DNA of 43,905 bases from Chrysochromulina tobinii (taxonomy: Eukaryota > Haptophyta > Prymnesiales > Chrysochromulinaceae). The notes under the pieces were generated by a model, which was given only the letters and a program-made list of their open reading frames with translations, was not told the DNA's origin and searched no databases. Positions 19,830 through 29,994 of this stretch are shown one piece after another. The DNA is taken from positions 1 to 43,905 of the forward strand of contig JWZX01003026.1 of assembly GCA_001275005.1 (NCBI GenBank). Reading direction: 5' to 3'. The position numbers and the translations under genes were made by a program. The stretch's first letter is position 1, and the number at the start of each line of letters is the position of its first letter.

Positions 19830-21529
19830 ATGAGACGCTCGTTGCTTCTTGCGAGCGGTCTCCTCTGCACAGCCTCGCGCCGGCTTCCGCCGCAGCTCTT
19901 GCACCTGCCAGCTGGTGGCGTCGCCCCAGCCGTTGGTGCTCGATGTTTGGCCGTGCCGCCGGTGCGGCGATGTCCTCAAGAGATCCTGCGCACCTGCGCA
20001 TCGGAGCAGGCTGGCGACAACATGCCCATCCTCTCGGTGAACACCGAGCTGGACTTCTCGCTGCCTTATCGCGTCCTCGCCTTCTATGCTATCGCACCCG
20101 TTGCTGCGCCCGACGACGCCGTCGCTGAGCACCGGCAATACCTCTTAAAGCACGACATGGTGGGCCGTGTGTACATCTGTGCGGATGGCCTGAACGCGCA
20201 GGTCAGCGGCACCACGGCGAGCTGCGAGGCCTACCGCGCCTTTGCGGCCGCCGCCTTCCCTGGCATACAGCTGTTTTTCAAGGAGGACCCGGTCGCCGAG
20301 CCCGCCTTTCCCAAGCTGCGCGTCAAGCATAAGGCGCTCGTGCCAGGTGTGGCAGTGGACCTTAACGCGCGCGGCGAAGACGTGGAGCCCGAGCGCTGGG
20401 CGGCGATGATCGCCCAGGGCGACGGCATCGGTGCGCCCCAACCCACAATCCTCGACGTGCGCAACGGGTACGAGTGGGACGTGGGCCACTTTGAGGGTGC
20501 CGAGCGGCCCACGCTGGACGAGTTTGCCGAGTTTGACGCGGCTGCGTATGGGCTCCCAACGGACCCTGAAGCGAAGAAGTCGACGCCCGTGATGATGTAC
20601 TGCACCGGTGGCATCCGTTGCGAGTACTTCTCCGCCAAGCTCAAGGCTGAGGGCTTCGAGAAGGTGTACAAGCTGCAGGGCGGCGTGCAGCACTACGGCA
20701 ACACGATGGCTGCCCGGGGTGGGGCTGCCCGCGTGCAAGAAGAGGTGCAGGTACCGGTGCAGGCGGCGGCGGCGGCGGCGGCTGAGCAGGTGGCGGAACA
20801 CGGCCCGCCGAGCAGTGCGAGCAGCAGCAGTGGCAGCAGTGGCAGCAGCAGCGGCAGCGGCAGCGGCCATGATGGCGGCGGCAGCGAGAGCGGTGTGAGC
20901 TCACCGCTAGTACGTCTCGCGGCTAGAGAGGGTCAGAGGCGAGGCAAGGCGAGCACGGCCAGCACGGGTCCCGTGCCCCATTGGCGGGGCTCCATGTTTG
21001 TCTTTGACCGGCGCAACACGGTGCGCTTCGGCGCCGAGGGGGCGGTGGCGATCGGATCCGATAGCATCGAGCCTATTGGCCAGTGCGAGCACTGTAGCGC
21101 AAAGACCGAGGCTTTCATCAATTGCGTACGCGGCCGCCTTCAGAGACACTCGAACGCATGCGCCACGTGCAACTAGGTCCACCCTCCCAAGCGCGCACCA
21201 AGCCATCAATTGTGAGCATGTGCATGCTCTGCCCCCCCCCCTCGTGGACGCAGTGCAACATCGACTGCAATCGGCTTCATCTCGTGTGTCCGCGGTGCCT
21301 GGCGGAGAGGCGGGGCTTCTGCTGCGAGTCATGCAACGACGCGCCTCGCCGCCGGCCTCTCGACCTGCTGGCGGCGACGGACGAGAATGGGCAGTTCGAC
21401 TTCAAGGCGGCGATCGCGGCCACGCAGGGCCCGCTACCTGGCCAAGCCGACCCCAACAAGCTGGTGAACGTGAAGCCTGCTAACGTGCCACGCAAGTTGT
21501 GGGACGCCGACGTCCATGGCACGAGGTAA
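19830..21529 (+). CDS. TrhO-type rhodanese (UPF0176), organelle-targeted, two exons
   Basis: TrhO hydroxylates wobble uridine in tRNA in bacteria; eukaryotic homologues are usually organellar. Exons 19830-21125 and 21254-21529 (523 residues) join in phase 0. The 128-nt intron starts GTACGC and has a pyrimidine tract before CAG. The N-terminus (MRRSLLLASGLLCTASRRLP) is a leader of signal or transit type. The acylphosphatase-like domain follows (YRVLAFYAIAPV, VYICADGLNAQVSGT). The rhodanese domain spans about 205-290 with the loop CTGGIRCE, Cys258 being the predicted nucleophile. A low-complexity Ala/Ser/Gly insert of about 90 residues precedes the C-terminal FVFDRR block. The Cys-rich tail (CEHCSAKTEAFINC, then CNIDCNRLHLVCPRC, CCESC) is completed only by splicing, which strongly supports the intron. 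Plastid or mitochondrion cannot be decided. Confidence 0.88.
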
Positions 21530-21692
21530 GGATCTAAGTCAAATTGGATCCCAACGGTTCAGGTACCCGGTAGTTTGCAGTTTGAGCCGGCTGCCTTCCC
21601 CGCTCCGCGGACGTGCTATTTGGGGGGTATTTCACTTACGTTAATGTTTGCGGTGAACTTGCGCGTTCTGACGAAACCGCGCAATTCCGAGC

Positions 21693-24600
21693 ATGTTCGG
21701 TCTTCTCGTCGCTGCGGCTGCGGCCGAACCTGATTGGCGCACAGTGGCCTGGCACACCATCACCGAGGAGCCGCAGCACAATATGAAGGGCAAGCCTATC
21801 ATCTCCGGCGGCATGCCCATGGGAAACGGCGAGACCACGGCCCTTGTGTTCCCTGTTGGAAAGGCGTTCAACACCTCGGCGACCTTTGGCCTGGGGGCTG
21901 GCGTGCACATCAGGCTCGGAATGATGACGGCCATGGCATCTGATATGGCGCCCATGGAGCTCGGCATCGTCAGTATCATCACGGACCCACCGCTCGGAGA
22001 CGTTGGTTTCCTCCAGGAGCTGTACCTTCACAATGCAACCGTTGAGGTGTCCACTTCAGTCGGCAGTGTGCTCGTCTGGGTTGACGCCTCCAGCAACCGC
22101 GTGACCGCGCAGGTCTCGGGCAATTTCAGAGACGTCTCGGTGCTTGTCAGTTCGTTGCGACCAGCGGAGCGTTTCGCTTACGGTGGGCGGTGCTCCAAGC
22201 CCACCTCGGCGCCGGACGTGTTCTCGGTCCCAGCGGGTCCAGGTAGTCTCGGGCTGTCGCACCGCAACGACGACTCGGACATCGCGCTGCTCGACAAGCC
22301 CGCCGCCTTCAACAGCACACTCGATCAGCAAGGGCTGAGCTCGCTCTCTGACGAGCTGCAGCCGATGGATGCCTGGCGTCACCTCACGTTTGGATTCGTC
22401 GTCTCGTCCGACGCGCTGGTCGCCAAGCCAGGCCGGCGAGATTTCCTCCAGGGCAAGGCGAGGGCGGCCGTTGGGGAGTGGACTACGAGAGAGATTGTCA
22501 TCACGACGCTCGCACAGCAGTCCCCAAGCCAGGCAGCTTGGGAGCGGGCAGCCTCGGAGTTGCACACGTCCCATCGCCGACTCGATGCGGCCCAGGCGCG
22601 GGGCGAGCACGTGGCGAGCTGGGCCTCCTTTTGGGAGCGCTCGCATATTTGGGTCTCCGGCGAGACGGCGGCTGGTGACGCCAATCGTGCTGCCCGTACG
22701 CTGAGCGCTTCCCTAGACCGCAGCCTCTCGCGCGAGGCGGCGGTGCGTGCGCTGCGCGCTCTCATGCCGCAGGACGCGCTCCTCTCCCTAGACGCGTCCA
22801 CGCTCACGCTTGCCGATGGCGCTCGTGTCGCCAAATGGCCCGACACGGGCAGCCAAGGGCACGACGCGTCGCAGCCGGACCCCTCGCGGCAGCCCATCTT
22901 CCGCGTTGCAGGCGCAGTGGGGGGGCGGCCCGCCGTCGTCTTTGACGGAGCGACGACGTTCCTCGCCAATAAGGACATGCCGCTTCCGTCGCAGTCGACC
23001 ATCGTTGCCGTCTTCCAAGACCACGGTACAGCTAATGACTGCTGCACGGGGGTCTTCTACTCCGGCGGCGGCTGCAACGGGCTCAGTACGCAACACGCAT
23101 CGTTCGACAACGACCCGAACGCGTCAGTGCTCTTGATCGATTGGAGTGGCTCGACGGACACGGGCACGGACGACGTGAAGAACCGTCAGATTGTCGCGAG
23201 CGTCGTGTACAATGCGAGCGGCGCCTTTTCCTTCGCCGACGGCTGCCTGCAGAGCCAGACGGGCTCCCAGGTCGGCGCGGCAGGTAAGAGCTTCATGATC
23301 GGCTCGCGCAATAACGAGATGGGCCGCTTTTTCAACGGCACCATCAGCGAGATCCTCGTCTACGCGCGGCCGCTCAATGCGACCGAACTTGCCGCTGTGC
23401 ACACATACCTGCTGACCAAGTGGCCGGCGGGCAGCCCGCTACGCTGCCGCGGCCTTGGAGACGAACTGCTCGAGCTCACTAGACGCTATGCGCAGACGCG
23501 GTACGTCCAGGCTATCCAGGCCGGCACGTGGGTGCCGATCAAGTTCAACGGGATGGCGTTCACGAGCCAGCTGCCGCCCGAGACGACGAGCTCGGGGCCC
23601 ACCTATCGCGACTGGGGCAGCTGTAACTGGTGGCAGAACACGCGACTTGCGTACTGGAACATGCTCGCCCCAGCCGACTTTGACAGTCTCGAAACTATCC
23701 TCGAGTACTTTCGACGAATGCTGCCCCTTCTCGAGCGAAGGACTCCCCTGGCGTTCAACCATTCGGGCATCTACATCACGGAGACGAGCACGCTCTTTGG
23801 GCTGTACGATCCATGCGACTACGGCAAGTCTGCTGCGGAACGCACACCAGCCGATGTGCCCTTCGGCTACGAGGAGAGCCGTTGGACCCGATTCGACTTT
23901 GGCGGCGATGGCGGTCTTCCCGAGCTGTGCATGATGCTGCTGGACCACTACCTGTACACCCTTGACGACACGATGATGGCTAAGTACTTGCCGTTGCTCA
24001 GTGGCACCCTCGACTTTTTCGCGCGCCACTACAACTACAGCGCGGCTGATGGCAAGCTACGAATCTTTCCCACGCAGGCCCTCGAGACCTATCAATGTCC
24101 CAACTGGCCTGCCACGGAAGCTGACTGCCCACTCAACGACCACCCGACAGTGGCCGCGCTACACGTGCTCACAGAGCGAGCACTCGAGCTGCCCACCAGC
24201 CTCACGAGCGCGGCGCAGCGCACGCAGTGGGCCGCCCTACGCGCCTCGTTGCCTGAGCTGCCGATGGTCTTTGAGGAGGGGAGGACTGTAGTGGCACCCT
24301 ACGAGGGCTATCCGAAAAACGGCATCACGACGGGCAACGTGGAGACTCCGGAGCTCTACTCGACGCACCCGTTCCGACTGCTTACGCTCGCCGCCTCCCG
24401 CTCGCGCGGCGTCGACATTGCGCCGTCCATCTACTGCCTGGAGCAATCGAGTCGGTCGACCTGCCGCTACTCAGACGACAACGAGGGCTGGACGCAGGGG
24501 CTCATGAACGCCGCGCTACTTGGGCGCGCTAGCCGGGCGGCAAGCAAGGTGCTGGAGCGCTCAAAGACGAAACCGGCGATCGGTTACCGCTTCCCTGCGT

Positions 24601-24881
24601 TCATGGACCACATGCAAGATTACCAGCCGTCGGAGGACCACCTGGCAAACTTGAACACTGCCTTGCAGTTTATGCTCCTCTCCCCCGCTGACGATGGCCT
24701 CGAGGCGGGCGGTGTGCTGCTTTTCCCGGCATGGCCTTGCTCGTGGGATGTGGACTTCCGGCTCGCGGCGCCGCGAAAGACCTACGTCAGCGGCGCTCTC
24801 GTCAACGGCACACTCGTGCGCCTCGACGTGGATCCGCCCGAGCGAAAGGGTGCTGTGACCGTCCTGCCATGCCAACCGTAG
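21693..24881 (+). CDS. Secreted DUF5703/GH95-like six-hairpin glycosidase with inserted LamG domain
   Basis: A 1062-residue intron-free protein. A short signal peptide (MFGLLVAAAAA) opens the frame. The N-terminal beta domain carries GGMPMGNGETTALVF, the GNG signature of DUF5703 and GH95-type enzymes, and ends with SWASFWERSHIWV (about 315). A concanavalin-like LamG domain occupies about 365-577, from ALLSLDASTLTLADGARVAKW to the typical ISEILVYARPL...LTKW. The alpha/alpha barrel follows, with VPIKFNGMAFTSQLP, YRDWGSCNWWQNTRLAYWN and ITETSTLFG, the positions where this family places its active-site cleft. Bacterial relatives are known from polysaccharide degradation and usually lack the LamG insert at this position. 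Several N-glycosylation sequons support secretion. Substrate unknown; cell-wall or scale polysaccharide remodelling is an inference. Confidence 0.75.
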   Translation: MFGLLVAAAAAEPDWRTVAWHTITEEPQHNMKGKPIISGGMPMGNGETTALVFPVGKAFNTSATFGLGAGVHIRLGMMTAMASDMAPMELGIVSIITDPPLGDVGFLQELYLHNATVEVSTSVGSVLVWVDASSNRVTAQVSGNFRDVSVLVSSLRPAERFAYGGRCSKPTSAPDVFSVPAGPGSLGLSHRNDDSDIALLDKPAAFNSTLDQQGLSSLSDELQPMDAWRHLTFGFVVSSDALVAKPGRRDFLQGKARAAVGEWTTREIVITTLAQQSPSQAAWERAASELHTSHRRLDAAQARGEHVASWASFWERSHIWVSGETAAGDANRAARTLSASLDRSLSREAAVRALRALMPQDALLSLDASTLTLADGARVAKWPDTGSQGHDASQPDPSRQPIFRVAGAVGGRPAVVFDGATTFLANKDMPLPSQSTIVAVFQDHGTANDCCTGVFYSGGGCNGLSTQHASFDNDPNASVLLIDWSGSTDTGTDDVKNRQIVASVVYNASGAFSFADGCLQSQTGSQVGAAGKSFMIGSRNNEMGRFFNGTISEILVYARPLNATELAAVHTYLLTKWPAGSPLRCRGLGDELLELTRRYAQTRYVQAIQAGTWVPIKFNGMAFTSQLPPETTSSGPTYRDWGSCNWWQNTRLAYWNMLAPADFDSLETILEYFRRMLPLLERRTPLAFNHSGIYITETSTLFGLYDPCDYGKSAAERTPADVPFGYEESRWTRFDFGGDGGLPELCMMLLDHYLYTLDDTMMAKYLPLLSGTLDFFARHYNYSAADGKLRIFPTQALETYQCPNWPATEADCPLNDHPTVAALHVLTERALELPTSLTSAAQRTQWAALRASLPELPMVFEEGRTVVAPYEGYPKNGITTGNVETPELYSTHPFRLLTLAASRSRGVDIAPSIYCLEQSSRSTCRYSDDNEGWTQGLMNAALLGRASRAASKVLERSKTKPAIGYRFPAFMDHMQDYQPSEDHLANLNTALQFMLLSPADDGLEAGGVLLFPAWPCSWDVDFRLAAPRKTYVSGALVNGTLVRLDVDPPERKGAVTVLPCQP

Positions 24882-25391
24882 CCGTCGACGATGACAGAGT
24901 CTCTTAGCGCGCACGGCAGTCAAAACTTGAATCTTTCCTTGGGGGGAGTCTGGGTCGGTGGGGGGGCTCCCCGTGGCTAACAGTGAGGCGAGATCCTTAT
25001 CTCCGCACTCCGCTGTTACGGTGTTCTCGTTGGGCTTGTCGAGGTCGCGGCGGATCTCGCGGCGACGCGACTCGACTCGGGACGCGCGGCCGGGACGGGG
25101 ATGCACCGGACGCCCACGCCATGGTTGCCGGACGCTGCGCGGCCGCGGGTGGGATCCAGTGGCCTCCGGTGGGATCAAGTTATTATTTAAGACTTCGGCG
25201 CATTTGTGCCTCCGTCGCGCGACGTAACGTCGTAAGTCGTAACCAAGATACTATGTAATTAACCAACCGAAATAACAAACCTGGCTCGGTGGCTGGTGCG
25301 TGGTACAGCGCGGCCGCAACGCCGGCGCTCCAGGCTGATCCTGCAATCTGACTGCCCGCCGCTGGCGCTGACGCTGACTGCAATCAAACAT
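24882..25391. other. Convergent intergenic gap
   Basis: 510 bp between the 3' ends of the glycosidase and the LRR gene. GTGGGATC(C/A)AG occurs twice near 25149-25176, and an AT-rich stretch lies at 25180-25275. No gene, tRNA or convincing terminator hairpin is visible. Confidence 0.5.
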
Positions 25392-26379
25392 TCAATCTAT
25401 CGCGGTGGCCTTCCGATGATGGTCGCTATGTGCCTGATCGACAAACATGCGGTAGTGGCGCAGAAGGTTACCTATGATGGTCAAATCGTAGGGATTGCGC
25501 TCCCCGTCAGTGATGGCCGGGTCTCGCCCACGGATCCCGCAGCACCTTGCGTCTCCCCACCAGGCGCCACTGCTCGACGGTTGCTTCGCCATCAGCTTCG
25601 GATCGGCCACCACTGGTACCGACGCTTCCGCGAGGTCGGGCCGCCACACCTTGGACGGGCTTGCAGGGGGAAGCCCCTGGCAAGGGCTGGCATTCGATTT
25701 CGATGGGCTGCCAGCCTTACCCTCCTCCTCCTCCTCCTCCTCCTCATTGTCCAACTCGGGCCGCCACATCACAGTGCCGCCCGGCAGCGCGGGAGAGCCT
25801 GCTACATATCCCGGGGAGTCTGCTGCATATGCGGGAGAGCCGGATGCTAAGAGGCCTTGGCGAAGACGCAGTTCGGCGGCGGCCTGCGCGCGTGCCTGTG
25901 CCGCGTAAGCTTCGCGCGCTACTTGAGCTGCCTCGAGCTGTTCTTGGAGTGTCTCCTTGGCATTTACAAGCTCCTTGAGCTGAGCCGCTTGGGCGGCTTG
26001 CTCCTTTTGCAGCGCAGCCAGCTGCGAGGCCAGCGCCTCTGATGGCCCGCCATTCGCTGTGTCATTTGTTGCGTCCACCGGAGGCTTCTGACTCGAGGGC
26101 TGACCCTGCGCCTTTGCTTGCATGAGGCTGGCTGCTCGCTCCTTTGGAATGTCGTCTATCTCTTTCTTCTTGCCCTCTTCCTCCTCTCGAAAGTGGACAG
26201 CCCACTCCACGGTCATCCACGAACCGTCCTCGCGATCCAGCGCATTGGCCCACTTCACCTTGCATTCCTCGCAATAGTCTCTTCCAGCTGCCGTGTGCCA
26301 CACGCGCATCTCTCCTATGAGGACCTTGCCGCAGTTGATCCCGTCGCAGCACAGCACTTGTGGCCCCGCCTCCTCCTCC

Positions 26380-26414
<35 letters not shown>

Positions 26415-27623
26415 CTCCTCCTCCTTCCCTTCCACCCCCTCGCCCTCGGCCGCCACGGCCGCCAACGGTTCCTCTTTCGGCGCCCTCACGAACGCAAGCT
26501 CGGCAGCGCTCGCAACGTCCGCTTGCCAGCGACGTCCATCAGTGCTCCAGAAGCTGCTGCCAGTGCGCGCGAGCACCTGCTTGCGCAGCTGAGCGACGTC
26601 CTCGTGGAAGTCGTCGATCGCCGTGCCGGTTAGGTTGCATCGGAGGAGCACGGAGCTCTGACAGAGCTCGGCGGGTAGCGCACCGATGGGATTACGCTCG
26701 AGGAAGAGCGTCTCGAGCATTGGCCAGCAGAGCGTGCTTTCCATGGGCGCTTTGGACGCTTTGCTCGCCAATGCTCGAGACGAGGAGCTACCGACAGCGC
26801 TGTCCAACCTCAGACCCACTTGGTGCGCCGTCGTGATCAGGGGTTGTGGGGCTCGAGAAGGTACGTATGGTCTGCTAGGTAGCTCGGTCAGCGCGTTGTC
26901 ACCGACCTGCAGGAAGCGTAGCGCTGCGCATGCGGTGAGCGACGATGGCAAAGTGGACAGCCCATTCTTCATCAAAAGCAGCCGCTGGAGCTTCGGCGTG
27001 GCGACAAAGTAGTCATCGGGCAGCGACGCAATGCGATTATTGTGCAGCTCGAGGAGCTCGAGCGCCGAGTTGGGCGAAAGCTCGGGCGGCGCCTCCAAAT
27101 TGTTGTTGTACAGCCGCAGCTCGACAAGTGAGTTGAGCGGCCCAAAGCTTGCGAGGCGCACGAGTCGGTTGTCGTACAAATTGAGCACTTTGACGTTGGT
27201 CCAGCCCTCGACGGAGGTGAGAGCGAGGAGCTTATTGGCGGCGACATTGACCTCTTCGAGGGAGCTCAAAGAGCCTACCTCAGGAGGCAGCTTGATCAGC
27301 TGGTTATTGAACACGTTGAGCACCCTGAGCTTCTTCAGCTTACCGACAGCTGCGGGCAACGCCTTGATTCCGTTGCGGTATAGGATGAGCTCTTCGAGCT
27401 CCGTGCACTCGCCGATAGCGTCCGTAAGTGCGGTCAGCTTATTGTCACTCGCGTCCAGCATCGTGAGCCCGCTGAGCATGCTGACGATCATCTCAGGCAA
27501 CGTCGAGAGGAGGTTGGAAGAGACGTTGAGCGTCGCGACTGTCGCAGGATCGACCACATCTGGCAGATCGGTGAGCGCCTGGAGGCGTTGGTCGTGCAAA
27601 TCCACGATGAAGGCCGCGACCAT
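25392..27623 (-). CDS. Leucine-rich-repeat protein with zinc-binding-like and coiled-coil segments
   Basis: 743 residues from the ATG at 27621-27623; the preceding GTG is not used. Residues about 1-340 are LRRs of the LxxLxLxxNxLxxLP type (for example LRVLNVFNNQLIKLPPEVGSL), giving a protein-interaction solenoid of about eleven repeats. Between the last repeats sits an insert of about 55 residues. After a run of about 20 glutamates (398-420) comes a compact Cys/His cluster, CCDGINCGKVL...RVWHTAAGRDYCEEC, resembling a treble-clef or ZZ-like zinc finger. An Ala/Gln/Glu coiled coil follows (LAALQKEQAAQAAQLKEL), then a Ser/Pro tail. No signal peptide or membrane segment. Such LRR scaffolds occur in cilia and in signalling, but no specific orthologue is recognised. 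It faces the kinase gene head-to-head. Confidence 0.75.
26709..26782. repeat. 16-bp perfect inverted repeat within the LRR gene
   Basis: 26709-26724 and 26767-26782 are exact reverse complements (CGTCTCGAGCATTGGC and its complement) separated by 42 bp. The repeat lies at the edge of the non-LRR insert between repeats of the LRR protein, so the insert may have arisen by inverted duplication of a neighbouring coding segment. Confidence 0.9.
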
Positions 27624-27921
27624 GCCCACTTTGGGTAGGGTCGAACGTTACAAATGTTAAACATGTCGCGGATTTTGGACAACACGGAACGTTTCTGTCC
27701 AGACGTGACTTGACATGACACAGATAAAACTGCAACTGCGCACCCCGGTCAATTCATCGGAGACAAACAGAAGACTGTCTTGAATACAAGGCAAATCAAA
27801 CACGATAAAAAACAGACAACTAAGGAAGCCTATCGAGTGTGCTCTCGAGGCTAGCAGCGGAGGTGCCCTAACTTGACTTCTTGTTCAGCTGTTCACGCAC
27901 TTAGCCGTGAAGGCGAAGGAA
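27624..27921. promoter_or_regulatory. Putative bidirectional promoter, LRR gene / kinase gene
   Basis: 298 bp between two divergent ATGs, more AT-rich than the flanking genes (about 27640-27830). No TATA box or repeated motif stands out. The promoter call rests on gene orientation. Confidence 0.35.
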
Positions 27922-29772
27922 ATGGCGTTCAGCACCCAGACGACGGTCTGGGTGAAGCCGCTGCCGTCGGAGGCTCGTGGCTGGCCGGCCCGCTCGCAGC
28001 CGTGCAACCTCGTCGCACGACTCACCAGTGGGCTCAACGAGGCGTACGCCTCCGTGCGCGCCTCGCGCGTGCAGGGTCGCCACTTACCCCTGCCAATTGA
28101 GACGAGTGCAGACGGCCAGCTCGTGCTCTCGCTGACAATGCCGCTGATCGCGCAGCGATACCGCTACCTGCACACGCTCTCCGCATCCGATCTCTCACAG
28201 CTTGTGAGCGCCGTCGACACGTACCGAAGCTGCCCTCCGGCGGTCGATGGCCGTCGCTTGCCTCTCGTCGCGCTCAAGATCCTCAATGCGCAGCACTGGG
28301 CGCTCGGCGCGCAGGAGTACGAGCGTATGCGGCAGCTGTGGCGAGACCTCTCGCGCGAGGGCGTGGAACCGAGCCTCGCGCAAGCGCGCACGCACTTTGA
28401 GCAGGGCGCGCACTTTTGCATCGTCTTCGACTTGCTGATGCCGCTGTCATCTCTGGATTGCAGCGCAAATTTCCCGGCGCTCGGCCCCGCTGGCGGCAGC
28501 GCGGCCGTGTCCATGGCGGCGCACACGTCAGCCGCGGGTGCTGCGACGACGTTTGCGCGGCCGCGGCCGTTGGTGGGCACGCTCACGCCCGCGCCGCCGA
28601 CGGCCTTCGGCGCCGCCAGCCCTTTTGCACCCATGCTCAGCAACGGCGCGGCGGCCGCGGGCCCGAGCGCAGCCGCCTCCGGCAGCGCCGGCTCCGTACG
28701 CGCGCCGCGGCCTCGGCTCGCGATCGAGACGCTGCGCCTTGCGAGTGCGCAGCTGCTCGGCGCGCTGGCGAGCATGCACAGTCGACAGCTGGTTCACGCC
28801 GATCTCAAGCCCGATAACATCATGCTCGAACCTCCGCTGCCACCGGGCGCGGGAGAGAGGGCGGGCGCGTCGCGTGCGCTTTCCGCGCCCGGCGGCAGCG
28901 GGCTGGGGGGCCGCGTGCTGCTCATCGACTTTTCGAATGCGATGGGGCTTCACGAGGCGCCTGCGTACCATGATGACTTCGAAGTGCAGACCCTCGCGTA
29001 CCGCGCGCCCGAGGTCGTGTATGGCGTCCCGTTTGGGTGCGCGATCGACCTATGGTCCTTTGGGGTGACGCTCGCTGAGCTGTACAGCGGGCGCGCGCTC
29101 TTGCATGCCGCCTCGCGTGGTGGCCTCGCCGTGGAGCTCGCGGGGATGCTCGGGCAGCCTCCGCCGCGCCTCTTCGGCGCGGGCAAGTATGCGCCTCAGC
29201 TGCTTCCTCTCGTGGCACACACCGCCGAGCCGCTCACGCTCATGCTGCGCCGGCAGCGGTTGAGCGCCGTTCTGAGCGCACCCACGGACGCGCCCGCGCA
29301 GCAGCTCGTCGATCTGCTCGCGCGGCTGCTCACTTACGATCCGGCTGAGCGACTCGACGCGCGCGAGGCGCTCTGCCACCCCTTCCTCGCGCCAACGTTT
29401 CCGTTCCGCGCGCTCCTGAGCGCTGCCCCGCCGCCGCCACCGGTGGCGCAGGCGGCCACGCAGGCTGCAGAGGCGGCCGGTGCGCGGACGTTCAAGAGCG
29501 AGACTAGCAACGGTGGCGGGAGGCCGGCCGCGCCGCCGAGCGTCGCCGAGGCACTCGCCGAGGCGCCGGCCGCCGCCAAGGGCGCAGCGCTGACCGCGAA
29601 TGGCAGCCCGGGAGGAGCCGCGCGGGTACCAAAGCGCAAATTTGGCTTGGGGACTGGCATCGGCATCGGATCCACGCCCAGCCCGGTGATTAGCCCGAGG
29701 GCGCCTTCGAGGCCGCGCCCAGCCCCCGGAACGATGGCGGTGACATCGCTGGAACGATCGCTGGAACGATGA
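27922..29772 (+). CDS. Divergent DYRK/HIPK-like protein kinase, possibly pseudokinase
   Basis: 616 residues from the ATG at 27922; the GTG 15 bases earlier is ignored. Kinase motifs are in order: LSASDLSQL where the Gly-rich loop should be, VALKIL with Lys119, GAQEY (helix C Glu), HADLKPDN with Asp294, LLIDFSNAM with Asp336, TLAYRAPEV and IDLWSFGVTLAEL. HADLKPDN and the PFGCAIDLWS region place it near DYRK/HIPK in the CMGC group. Both loop glycines are serines and DFG is DFS, while Lys, Glu and both Asp residues remain, so ATP use may be altered but not excluded. A Gly/Ala/Pro-rich insert of about 110 residues separates the N and C lobes, and the C-terminal 120 residues are low complexity. 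Subfamily assignment is moderate. Confidence 0.75.
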   Translation: MAFSTQTTVWVKPLPSEARGWPARSQPCNLVARLTSGLNEAYASVRASRVQGRHLPLPIETSADGQLVLSLTMPLIAQRYRYLHTLSASDLSQLVSAVDTYRSCPPAVDGRRLPLVALKILNAQHWALGAQEYERMRQLWRDLSREGVEPSLAQARTHFEQGAHFCIVFDLLMPLSSLDCSANFPALGPAGGSAAVSMAAHTSAAGAATTFARPRPLVGTLTPAPPTAFGAASPFAPMLSNGAAAAGPSAAASGSAGSVRAPRPRLAIETLRLASAQLLGALASMHSRQLVHADLKPDNIMLEPPLPPGAGERAGASRALSAPGGSGLGGRVLLIDFSNAMGLHEAPAYHDDFEVQTLAYRAPEVVYGVPFGCAIDLWSFGVTLAELYSGRALLHAASRGGLAVELAGMLGQPPPRLFGAGKYAPQLLPLVAHTAEPLTLMLRRQRLSAVLSAPTDAPAQQLVDLLARLLTYDPAERLDAREALCHPFLAPTFPFRALLSAAPPPPPVAQAATQAAEAAGARTFKSETSNGGGRPAAPPSVAEALAEAPAAAKGAALTANGSPGGAARVPKRKFGLGTGIGIGSTPSPVISPRAPSRPRPAPGTMAVTSLERSLER

Positions 29773-29994
29773 GGTCTGAGAGATCAGTGCTTTGTACTAC
29801 GTAAGTCCGTGAGTGCGCGTGCTGAGACGGGTAACAGGACGCTGCGCGCGTTTGTGGAAGGCTCACGCTCGCGAATCTTGATACAATCGCCGTCATGGTC
29901 GAAGCATGCATTTGCAAACTACAAACTTTTAAGTCTTGGGCCCGCGTAAACTCGAAGTGCAGAGAGACAAGAGCAGTGAAGTAGAGTGGCCTCG

